Assembly: GCA_023394015.1 (NCBI GenBank)
Contig: JAEXBL010000209.1
Location: forward strand, 1-5,064
Source: Pseudomonadota bacterium
GTDB lineage: Bacteria > Pseudomonadota > Gammaproteobacteria > Burkholderiales > Burkholderiaceae_C
Reading direction: 5' to 3'
DNA: 5,064 bases
The position numbers were made by a program, and so were the translations under genes. Position 1 is the stretch's first letter, and each line of letters opens with the position of its first letter. Below the pieces are notes generated by a model that ran no database searches, had not been told where the DNA came from, and saw only the letters and a program-made list of their open reading frames with translations. Of this stretch, positions 1-5,064 are shown in pieces.

Positions 1-30
1 CCCGGGGGGGGGGGGGGCCCCCCCCCCCCC
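1..30. repeat. poly-G/poly-C homopolymer block at the window edge
   Basis: After CCC at 1-3 there are 14 consecutive G (4-17) followed directly by 13 consecutive C (18-30). The two runs are self-complementary, so the block could fold back on itself. Nothing else in the window resembles it, and it stops abruptly at ordinary-looking sequence from position 31. The likeliest explanation is a sequencing or assembly artefact at a contig end, because long mixed G/C homopolymers are rare in coding-dense bacterial DNA. A real hairpin cannot be excluded from the sequence alone. Confidence 0.75.
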
Positions 31-99
31 ACGGCGTTCTGGCTTGGCCTGCTCCGCGGCCGTTCGAGTTTTGCCTGGTGCGACGATGAGGAGCCTTGC
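31..99 (+). other. short region upstream of mutT, possible tail of an unidentified upstream gene
   Basis: No complete gene fits here. All three + frames are open from about 31 to 85. One ends at the TGA at 87-89. A second ends at the TGA at 101-103, which would overlap the GTG start of mutT as GTGA, an arrangement typical of coupled genes. The third runs in frame into mutT without a better start codon. Any of the first two could be the C-terminal tail of an upstream gene lost beyond the homopolymer block. I do not recognise a protein family in any of these short peptides, and I see no clear sigma-70 promoter. Confidence 0.35.
88..93 (+). promoter_or_regulatory. Shine-Dalgarno site of mutT
   Basis: GAGGAG at 88-93 lies 6 nt before the GTG at 100. 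This is a strong, well-spaced ribosome binding site. It is the main reason for taking that GTG as the mutT start instead of a codon further upstream or downstream. Confidence 0.75.
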
Positions 100-564
100 G
101 TGACTGACGTCTTGAAAGCCGATGCGCACCTGGAACGCGCAGACGCTGGCGAGCGCGCCATTGTCGATGTGGCCGTCGGCGTGCTGCTGCAGCCGGACGG
201 CCGCTTTCTGCTGACCTCGCGCCCGGCGGGCAAGGTCTACGCCGGCTACTGGGAGTTTCCCGGCGGCAAGCTGGAGCCGGGCGAAAGCGTGGAGCAGGCG
301 CTGGCGCGCGAGCTGCACGAAGAGCTGGGCATCGACATCGAGCTGCCCGGCGTGCAGCGCTGGCGCGAGCAGCTGGTGGACTACCCGCACGCGCTGGTAC
401 GCCTGCACTTCTGCAAGGTCACCGGCTGGTACGGCGCGCTGCAGATGCGCGAAGGCCAGGCCTTTGTTTGGGAGGGCCTACCGGTGCAGGTGTCGCCGGT
501 GCTGCCGGGCGCGCTGCCGGTGCTGGCCTGGCTGGGCGCGGAGCGCGGGCTGGCGGGCGCCTGA
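100..564 (+). CDS. mutT: NUDIX hydrolase, MutT-type 8-oxo-dGTP diphosphatase
   Basis: The predicted 154-aa cytoplasmic protein should hydrolyse oxidised dGTP (8-oxo-dGTP) to the monophosphate and pyrophosphate, preventing A:T to C:G transversions. A complete Nudix box spans residues 56-78: G56, E62, then R70-E71-L-H-E74-E75-L-G-I, fitting GX5EX7REUXEEXGU, with the metal-binding glutamates present. It is preceded by the MutT-like WEFPGGK (51-57). Residues 24-42 form the usual first strands of the fold. The protein is somewhat longer than E. coli MutT (129 aa) because of about 20 extra N-terminal residues, and it lacks the thiamine-phosphate-synthase-like domain fused to MutT in some pseudomonads. 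The start is GTG with GAGGAG 6 nt upstream. The gene converges on yacG, as in E. coli. Family assignment is firm. Substrate specificity for 8-oxo-dGTP is inferred from the box context and gene neighbourhood. Confidence 0.92.
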   Translation: MTDVLKADAHLERADAGERAIVDVAVGVLLQPDGRFLLTSRPAGKVYAGYWEFPGGKLEPGESVEQALARELHEELGIDIELPGVQRWREQLVDYPHALVRLHFCKVTGWYGALQMREGQAFVWEGLPVQVSPVLPGALPVLAWLGAERGLAGA

Positions 565-615
565 AGGCCTGCGGCCCCTGTCTGCCGCCGCCACCGCGAA
601 GTAACCACTGGCCGC
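565..615. other. convergent intergenic region between mutT and yacG, no clear terminator
   Basis: This 51-nt gap separates the stop codons of mutT (+) and yacG (-). Two alternative inverted repeats touch it. The first is GCCGCCGC at 584-591 with GCGGCGGC at 621-628 (8 bp stem, 29-nt loop). The second is GCCGC at 611-615 with GCGGC at 621-625 (5 bp stem, 5-nt loop that includes the yacG stop codon). Neither is followed by a T tract on either strand, so an intrinsic terminator is not supported. In DNA this G+C-rich such short repeats may be chance. Confidence 0.4.
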
Positions 616-834
616 TCAGTGCGGCGGCTGGCCGGCTTCGTCGGCGCCGTCGGGCTCCTGCACGTCCATGCGGAAGCTCTCGCTGGCCCAGGCGCCCAGG
701 TCGTGCAGCTTGCAGCGCTCGCTGCAGAAGGGGCGAAAGCGGTTCTCGGGCGCGTACGGGCTGGGGCCGCCGCAGGCTGGGCAGCGCACGGTGCGTGGCG
801 CTTTCGCTTTTGGGGTGGTGGGGGAAGAGCTCAT
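616..834 (-). CDS. yacG: DNA gyrase inhibitor YacG (zinc-binding)
   Basis: This small cytoplasmic zinc protein (72 aa from the ATG at 834) belongs to the YacG family, whose E. coli member binds GyrB and blocks DNA binding by gyrase. Four cysteines at residues 18, 21, 37 and 41 give the spacing C-X2-C-X15-C-X3-C. That is the same spacing as the zinc ligands of E. coli YacG (C9, C12, C28, C32). The conserved stretch from RPFCSERCK to DLGAWA follows, and then an acidic tail ending in PPH. The ATG overlaps the zapD stop codon as ATGA, indicating translational coupling. A GTG two codons upstream (840) is an alternative start, giving 74 aa; neither start has a strong Shine-Dalgarno sequence. It is the last gene of the minus-strand cluster. 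The family call is secure; the physiological role is inferred from E. coli. Confidence 0.93.
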   Translation of the reverse strand: MSSSPTTPKAKAPRTVRCPACGGPSPYAPENRFRPFCSERCKLHDLGAWASESFRMDVQEPDGADEAGQPPH

Positions 835-1586
835 GCGCACAGCGCCAGTTCAAAGGCGGCGTCTTCGCGCGCCAGGTGCAGCTTGCCGTCGTCGCCGCGC
901 CGCATCAGGCGCACCGAGGCCATCAGGCGGTTGCCGCTGATTTCGGGGATCAGCTGCAGCGAGTCGTCGATGCGCAGCTGCAGCAGGTGGAAGGTGCGGC
1001 CTTGCGGCAGGCCGAGCTGGAAGTGCCCGGCCTTGGCCATGACCTTCTGCGGCTGGCCCGAGTCGCGCAGGATTTGCAGCAGCAGGGTGATGGCCTGCGC
1101 CAGCGGCGCCAGCGAGGCGGCCCAGGCCTGTAGATCGGCACGGCGCGCGGCCGACTGGCCCTGCTGCCAGGCGTGGTAGGCCGGCAGGTCGAAGCTGCAG
1201 GTGCCGCCGGGAATGACGGCGCGGCTGCGAATGCCCATCAGCCATTCGTTGCCGGTCAGTTCATGCCCCGGCTTGCCGTGCTGCTGGCCGAGTTGCTCGA
1301 AGGCGCTGCCCAGGCGCGCCAGGATGGCGTCGAGCGAGGCCTCGGAGATGGCCGGGTTGCCGCGAAAGCTGGCCATGTGGGCCTTTTGCTTGTCCAGGTC
1401 CTTCAGCACCTCGGACTTCAGGTCGGCGCGGCTGGTGACGTCCATCACCTCGAAGATGTTGATCAGCGCGTAGTGGTGGTCGAGCGCGCTGTCGCGCGGT
1501 AGAAGCTGACCCAGGCGGCCGAACAGGTGTTCGAGCCGGAGATAGGTGCGGATGCGTTCGTTGAAGGGGTACTCGTACAGGATCAC
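831..1586 (-). CDS. zapD: cell division protein ZapD (YacF family)
   Basis: ZapD is a cytoplasmic Z-ring-associated protein that binds the FtsZ C-terminal tail and cross-links FtsZ protofilaments. The predicted 251 aa match the family length (E. coli 247 aa). Hallmarks are the N-terminal [19 protein letters not shown] at residues 4-22, a helical segment with [14 protein letters not shown] (55-68), the core [10 protein letters not shown] (113-122), and [15 protein letters not shown] (126-140). The chosen start is the GTG at 1586, because the conserved domain begins directly after it. The open frame continues upstream to 1724, but those extra 46 residues are arginine- and proline-rich, read through the 3' end of coaE, and look like out-of-frame coaE. 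A weak AAGG lies about 9 nt before the GTG, and a TTG six codons upstream is another option. The gene starts 28 nt after coaE ends, and its stop overlaps yacG. Confidence 0.94.
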   Translation of the reverse strand: MILYEYPFNERIRTYLRLEHLFGRLGQLLPRDSALDHHYALINIFEVMDVTSRADLKSEVLKDLDKQKAHMASFRGNPAISEASLDAILARLGSAFEQLGQQHGKPGHELTGNEWLMGIRSRAVIPGGTCSFDLPAYHAWQQGQSAARRADLQAWAASLAPLAQAITLLLQILRDSGQPQKVMAKAGHFQLGLPQGRTFHLLQLRIDDSLQLIPEISGNRLMASVRLMRRGDDGKLHLAREDAAFELALCA

Positions 1587-1614
1587 GCGCGGCGCCTTTT
1601 CCAAGGACGCCGCA

Positions 1615-2232
1615 TCATAGCCCGAAGGTGGCCAGCGCCGCATGCACCTGCTGGCGTAGGGCGTGCAGCGTGGTGATGGCACCGTTGAACAGCACCGTGT
1701 CGGCCGCGGCCAGGCGCCGGGCACGCGGCGACTGGGCGGCCAGGATCTGCTCGACTTGCGCGCGCGGCAACTGGTTGCGTGCCATCACGCGCTCGATCTG
1801 CGTGGCCGGGTCGCAGTCGACCACCCAGACGCGATCGACGCGGCCGCGCCAGCGCGCGCCCGATTCGACCAGCAGGGGCACGTCGAACACCAGCATCGGG
1901 TGGCCGGCGGCCACGGCCTGCTGTGCCTGGCGGTCGGTCTCCGCAGCGACGAGGGGGTGGATGATGGCCTCGAGCCGCTGGCGCGCGGCCGGGTCGGCAA
2001 ACACCTGGGCGCGCATGGCCGCGCGGTCGAGCGCGCCGTCGGGGCCGATCAGCGCCGGCCCGAACGCCTGGGCGATGGCGGGCAGGGCGGCGCCACCGGG
2101 CGCGGTGGTGGCGCGCGAGATGGCATCGGCGTCGACCACCGCCGCGCCGCGCTCGGCCAGCATGCCGGCCACGGTGCTCTTGCCGCTGCCGATGCCGCCC
2201 GTCAGGCCGATGAGCAGGGGCGCTGCTGGCAT
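1615..2232 (-). CDS. coaE: dephospho-CoA kinase CoaE
   Basis: CoaE catalyses the last step of coenzyme A synthesis, the ATP-dependent phosphorylation of the ribose 3'-hydroxyl of dephospho-CoA. The 205-aa product matches the family length (E. coli 206 aa). The Walker A P-loop GGIGSGKST is at residues 12-20, with K18 and S19. It is followed by the CoaE motif VVDAD (32-36) with R40, IHP (91-93), VPLLVES (118-124) of the substrate-binding part, arginines in the lid-like segment 148-152, and the late ADTVLFNGA (177-185). I prefer the ATG at 2232; a GTG at 2238 two codons upstream is equally in frame, and the Shine-Dalgarno signal is poor for both. The gap after pilD is 16 nt (10 nt if GTG is used), so co-transcription with the pilus genes is likely. 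Nothing suggests truncation. Confidence 0.95.
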   Translation of the reverse strand: MPAAPLLIGLTGGIGSGKSTVAGMLAERGAAVVDADAISRATTAPGGAALPAIAQAFGPALIGPDGALDRAAMRAQVFADPAARQRLEAIIHPLVAAETDRQAQQAVAAGHPMLVFDVPLLVESGARWRGRVDRVWVVDCDPATQIERVMARNQLPRAQVEQILAAQSPRARRLAAADTVLFNGAITTLHALRQQVHAALATFGL

Positions 2233-2248
2233 GGCCACCCAAGAAAGG

Positions 2249-3091
2249 TCAGAGTCCGATCACGCGCAGGATCGACTGCGGGCCGAAGATCATGGCGGTG
2301 AGGCCGCCCATGGCTAGGAAGGGGCCGAAGGGCACCACGCCGCCTTCGCGCAAGCCGCTGGACAGCTTCATGCCGATGCCCACCAGCGCGCCGATGACCG
2401 AGGCCATCAGGATGATGGGCACCAGCGCCTGCCAGCCGAACCACGCGCCCAGCGCGGCGAACAGCTTGAAGTCGCCAAAGCCCATGCCTTCCTTGCCGGT
2501 GGCCAGCTTGAAGCCCCAATACACCAGCCACAGCGACATGTAGCCACCCACGGCGCCCCAGACGGCATCCGGCAGCAGCACGTCGGTGACGCCGAGCGTG
2601 GACGCGATCAGGCCCAGCCACAGCAGCGGCAGCGTCAGCACGTCGGGCAGCAGCGTGGTGTCCCAGTCGATCAGCGTCGCGGTCACCAGTACGGCGGAGA
2701 ACACGCACCAGGCGGCGGCCGTCCAGGTGAAGCCCCAGCGCCACGCGCACCAGGCGAACAGCAGCCCCGTGACCAGTTCGACCATCGGGTAGCGCAGGCC
2801 GATCGACGTGCCGCAGGCCGAGCACCGGCTGCGCAGGAACAGGTAGCTGAGGAGGGGGATGTTCTCGAACCAGCGGATCTGGTGCCCGCAGTGCTGGCAG
2901 CGCGAGCGCGGCACGACGAGGTTGAAGCGCTCCTGCGGCGCCGGCGCCTGGCCGCTCAGCTCGGCGCAGTCGGCCGCCCACTGACGCTCCATCATCTGAG
3001 GCAGGCGGTAGATCACCACGTTCAGAAAGCTGCCGACGAGCAGCCCGAACACGCCGCCCAGCGCGGCCTGCAGCCACAGCCCTTCAGGCAT
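2249..3091 (-). CDS. pilD: type IV prepilin peptidase / N-methyltransferase PilD
   Basis: PilD is a polytopic inner-membrane aspartic protease that removes the leader of type IV prepilins (and often type II secretion pseudopilins) and N-methylates the new N-terminus. The predicted length is 280 aa (P. aeruginosa PilD 290). Residues 8-30 form the first membrane segment with the conserved GSFLNVVIYRLP (20-31). The cytosolic N-terminal domain carries a zinc tetracysteine: C65-X2-C68 and C90-X2-C93. Further membrane helices fill residues about 103-280. Catalytic aspartates are expected at D142 (in LIDWD, 140-144) and D207 in the signature GFGDFK (204-209). The start is the ATG whose first base is the last base of the pilC stop (TGATG), with AGGTGG 4 nt upstream. 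Everything needed for both activities appears intact. Whether it also serves a type II secretion system cannot be judged here. Confidence 0.97.
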   Translation of the reverse strand: MPEGLWLQAALGGVFGLLVGSFLNVVIYRLPQMMERQWAADCAELSGQAPAPQERFNLVVPRSRCQHCGHQIRWFENIPLLSYLFLRSRCSACGTSIGLRYPMVELVTGLLFAWCAWRWGFTWTAAAWCVFSAVLVTATLIDWDTTLLPDVLTLPLLWLGLIASTLGVTDVLLPDAVWGAVGGYMSLWLVYWGFKLATGKEGMGFGDFKLFAALGAWFGWQALVPIILMASVIGALVGIGMKLSSGLREGGVVPFGPFLAMGGLTAMIFGPQSILRVIGL

Positions 3092-4314
3092 CAGACCACC
3101 TGGCCCAGCTTGAAGATCGGCAGGTACAGCGACACCACGATGCCGCCGATGACGGTGCCCAGCACCACGATGATGATGGGCTCCATCAGGCTGGACAGGC
3201 CGGCCACCATCTCGTCGACCTCGGCCTCGTAGAAGTCGGCGGCCTTGCCCAGCATGTGGTCGAGCGCGCCGGATTCCTCGCCGATGGCCGTCATCTGCAG
3301 CACCATGCTGGGGAAGATGTTGGCGTTGTTCATGGCGGCGGTGAGACTGGTGCCGGTGGCCACTTCGGTTTGGATCTTGTCGGTGGCCTGCTTGTAGATC
3401 CAGTTGCCGGCCGCGCCACCCACCGAATCCAGCGACTCCACCAGGGGCACGCCGGCGGCGAACATGGTGGACAGCGTGCGCGTCCAGCGCGCCACCACCG
3501 ACTTCTCGATCAATTCGCCGAAGATCGGGATCTTGAGCAGCAGGCGGTCCATGAACATCTGCATCTTCTCGTTGCGCTTCCAAGCTTGGAAGAAGAAGTA
3601 GCTGCCAAAGAACAGCCCACCAAAGATCAACCACCACCACTTCACGAAGAACTCGCTCATGGCGATCACGAACAGCGTAGGCGCAGGCAAGTCGGCTCCG
3701 AACGAGGAGAATACTTCCTTGAAGGCGGGGATCACGAAGATCATGATCACAGCCACCACCACAAAGGCCACCACGATCACGGCGATCGGGTACATCAGCG
3801 CCGACTTGATCTTCGACTTGATGGCCTCCGTCTTCTCCATGTAGGTGGCCAGGCGATCCAGCAGGCTTTCCAGAATACCGGCGGCCTCGCCGGCCTCGAC
3901 CAGGTTGCAGTACAGCGCGTTGAAGTAAAGCGGGTACTTGCGGAATGCCGCCGACAGCGAGGTGCCGGTTTCGATGTCGGCGCGGATGTCGTTCAGCAGC
4001 TTGGTCACGCTGGGGTTGGGGTTGCCACGCGCCACGATGTCGAAGGACTGCAACAGCGGCACGCCGGCCTTCATCATGGTGGCCAGTTGGCGCGTGAAGA
4101 TCGCGATGTCCTTGGGCTTGATCTTCTTGCCGGCGCGCATGCGGCGCTTCTTGATCTTGGTGACGAAGATGCCCTGTCGCCGCAGCGTGGCCTGCACCTG
4201 GTTCTCGCCGCCGGCGCGCATGTCGCCGCGCACAATCTTGCCGTTGCGGTCCTTGCCCTCCCATTCGTAGACGAATTCCTTGACGCTCTTGGCGGCAGCG
4301 GCTCGAGTTGCCAT
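3091..4314 (-). CDS. pilC: type IV pilus inner-membrane platform protein PilC
   Basis: PilC is the inner-membrane platform of the pilus motor, on which the PilB (and PilT) ATPases act to add or remove pilin. The 407-aa product agrees with P. aeruginosa PilC (about 406). It has two repeated type II secretion F (T2SF) domains, roughly residues 73-196 and 276-398, whose internal similarity is visible. FTRQLATMMKAGVPLLQS (73-90) is echoed by WTRTLSTMFAAGVPLVES (277-294). The segment with EAGEAAGILESLLDRLA (140-156) is echoed by AIGEESGALDHMLGKAA (343-359). Membrane segments are predicted near 176-196, 226-243 and 378-400. The N-terminus contains the usual YEWEGKDRNGK (16-26). The start is the ATG at 4314, with a weak GGGA 11 nt upstream; an in-frame extension to 4470 would read through the end of pilB and is rejected. 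It is spaced 43 nt from pilB and overlaps pilD by one base. Confidence 0.97.
   Translation of the reverse strand: MATRAAAAKSVKEFVYEWEGKDRNGKIVRGDMRAGGENQVQATLRRQGIFVTKIKKRRMRAGKKIKPKDIAIFTRQLATMMKAGVPLLQSFDIVARGNPNPSVTKLLNDIRADIETGTSLSAAFRKYPLYFNALYCNLVEAGEAAGILESLLDRLATYMEKTEAIKSKIKSALMYPIAVIVVAFVVVAVIMIFVIPAFKEVFSSFGADLPAPTLFVIAMSEFFVKWWWLIFGGLFFGSYFFFQAWKRNEKMQMFMDRLLLKIPIFGELIEKSVVARWTRTLSTMFAAGVPLVESLDSVGGAAGNWIYKQATDKIQTEVATGTSLTAAMNNANIFPSMVLQMTAIGEESGALDHMLGKAADFYEAEVDEMVAGLSSLMEPIIIVVLGTVIGGIVVSLYLPIFKLGQVV
3096..3101 (-). promoter_or_regulatory. Shine-Dalgarno site of pilD inside the 3' end of pilC
   Basis: On the minus strand AGGTGG ends 4 nt before the pilD ATG. It lies within the last codons of pilC. 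Together with the TGATG stop/start overlap it suggests that ribosomes finishing pilC re-initiate on pilD. Confidence 0.55.
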
Positions 4315-4357
4315 GGTGTGTTGGTTCCCGTTCTTGGTTCTGGCGAAGCCTGGCGCA

Positions 4358-5064
4358 TCACTCGTTGGTGACGGCCAGCACCTCCTCCAATGATGTGATG
4401 CCGGCCTTGACCTTGTGCAGGCCCGACTCGCGGAGCGAGCGCACGCCCTCGCGCCGCGCCTGCTCGGCAATCTCCAGGGCGCTGCCGTCGGCCAGGATGA
4501 TGCGCTCTAGCTCCTCGGTGATCGGCATCACCTCGTAGATGCCGACGCGCCCCTTGTAGCCGTTGTTGCAGGCGTTGCAGCCGACGGCCTTGTAGGGGGT
4601 CCAGCTGCCGTCCAGGTCCTCTTCGCTGAAACCCGCCTCGATGAGGGTTTCGCGCGGGATGTCCACCGGCGCCTTGCATTGCACGCACAGGCGCCGGCCC
4701 AGGCGCTGGGCCGTGATCAGGATCACGCTGGAGGCGATGTTGAAGGGCGCCACGCCCATGTTGCGCAAGCGCGTCAAGGTGGTGGGCGCGTCGTTGGTGT
4801 GCAGGGTGGACAGCACCAGGTGGCCGGTCTGCGCGGCCTTGATGGCGATGTCCGCGGTTTCCAGGTCGCGGATCTCGCCGACCATGATGATGTCGGGATC
4901 CTGGCGCAGAAAGGCGCGCAGCGCCGTGGCGAAGGTCAGGCCGGCCTTCTCGTTGACGTTGACCTGGTTGACGCCGGGCAGGTTGATTTCCGACGGGTCC
5001 TCGGCCGTGGCGATGTTGACGCCGGGCTTGTTCAGCAGGTTCAGGCAGGTGTAGAGCGACACCG
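4358..5064 (-). CDS. pilB: type IV pilus assembly ATPase PilB, C-terminal part (cut by window edge)
   Basis: PilB is the cytoplasmic hexameric ATPase that powers pilus extension. About 235 C-terminal residues are visible; full-length PilB is normally near 570-580 aa, so some 340 residues lie beyond the right edge. In the fragment (numbered from the GTG codon at 5062, read as an internal valine): the region just after the Walker A lysine ([10 protein letters not shown], 2-11), the Asp box around EDPSEI (21-26), Walker [13 protein letters not shown] (55-66), and the His box [13 protein letters not shown] (79-91). A zinc-binding tetracysteine, C126-X2-C129 and C162-X2-C165, follows; it is typical of PilB/GspE extension ATPases and absent from the retraction ATPase PilT. 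Together with the adjacent pilC this favours PilB over PilT or GspE. The Walker A loop itself falls just off the window. No ATG start is expected inside the window. Confidence 0.96.
   Translation of the reverse strand, partial: VSLYTCLNLLNKPGVNIATAEDPSEINLPGVNQVNVNEKAGLTFATALRAFLRQDPDIIMVGEIRDLETADIAIKAAQTGHLVLSTLHTNDAPTTLTRLRNMGVAPFNIASSVILITAQRLGRRLCVQCKAPVDIPRETLIEAGFSEEDLDGSWTPYKAVGCNACNNGYKGRVGIYEVMPITEELERIILADGSALEIAEQARREGVRSLRESGLHKVKAGITSLEEVLAVTNE

Noticed and set aside
468..1179. + strand open frames spanning the end of mutT and opposite yacG/zapD
   Set aside because: They are antisense to, or out of frame with, three well-supported genes, and their products are low-complexity.
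2202..3077. Second minus-strand open frame overlapping pilD (291 codons)
   Set aside because: It is an arginine/alanine-rich out-of-frame reading of pilD with no family signature.
3560..3840. Locally lower G+C with repetitive ATC/CACCA-type codons within pilC
   Set aside because: This is explained by codons for the membrane-spanning, Ile/Val/Phe/Trp-rich part of PilC. The protein is continuous and full length, so it does not indicate transfer or a repeat element.
2249..4264. 671-codon minus-strand open frame joining pilD with sequence across pilC
   Set aside because: Only the last 280 codons (from 3091) are PilD. The upstream part is pilC read out of frame and is low-complexity and basic, so this is not a fusion protein.
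4315..4357. pilB-pilC spacer considered for a promoter or terminator
   Set aside because: The 43-nt spacer has no convincing -35/-10 pair and no stem with a T tract; it looks like a simple intra-operon gap.
3256..4371. Long open frame (371 codons) on the + strand opposite pilC
   Set aside because: It is a compositional shadow of pilC in high-G+C DNA: histidine-, glycine- and alanine-rich with no recognisable domain, and entirely antisense to a gene with clear T2SF domains.
1..5064. Search for CRISPR arrays, tRNA/rRNA genes, insertion sequences, att sites or a novel accessory system
   Set aside because: Nothing seen. The window is almost fully occupied by seven conserved core genes, with no spaced direct repeats, terminal inverted repeats or unexplained coding sequence.

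Overview
The window is a G+C-rich stretch (roughly two-thirds G+C by eye) of a bacterial chromosome. Gene order and protein character point to a betaproteobacterium, most likely Burkholderiales/Comamonadaceae (Acidovorax-like). The genus is an inference, because no rRNA or other marker is present.

Layout. Positions 1-30 are an odd block of 14 G followed by 13 C, probably an end-of-contig or read artefact. A NUDIX hydrolase of the MutT type lies on the + strand at 100-564. It converges on a six-gene minus-strand cluster that fills the rest of the window. In transcription order (right to left) the cluster is pilB (C-terminal part only, cut by the right edge), pilC, pilD, coaE, zapD and yacG. 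The genes are packed tightly. pilB-pilC are 43 nt apart, pilC/pilD overlap by one base (TGATG), pilD-coaE are about 16 nt apart, coaE-zapD are 28 nt apart, and zapD/yacG overlap as ATGA. No gene-free stretch exceeds 100 bases, and no internal promoter or convincing terminator is visible.

Function. PilB (extension ATPase), PilC (inner-membrane platform) and PilD (prepilin peptidase/N-methylase) are core parts of the type IV pilus assembly machine. CoaE makes coenzyme A from dephospho-CoA, ZapD bundles FtsZ at the division ring, YacG is a small zinc protein that inhibits DNA gyrase, and MutT cleans oxidised dGTP from the nucleotide pool. The pilBCD-coaE-zapD-yacG order with convergent mutT is a known conserved proteobacterial neighbourhood; E. 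coli keeps coaE-zapD-yacG facing mutT.

I found no mobile element, CRISPR array, RNA gene or new system. Apart from the homopolymer block at the left edge, this looks like an ordinary, intact core-genome region.
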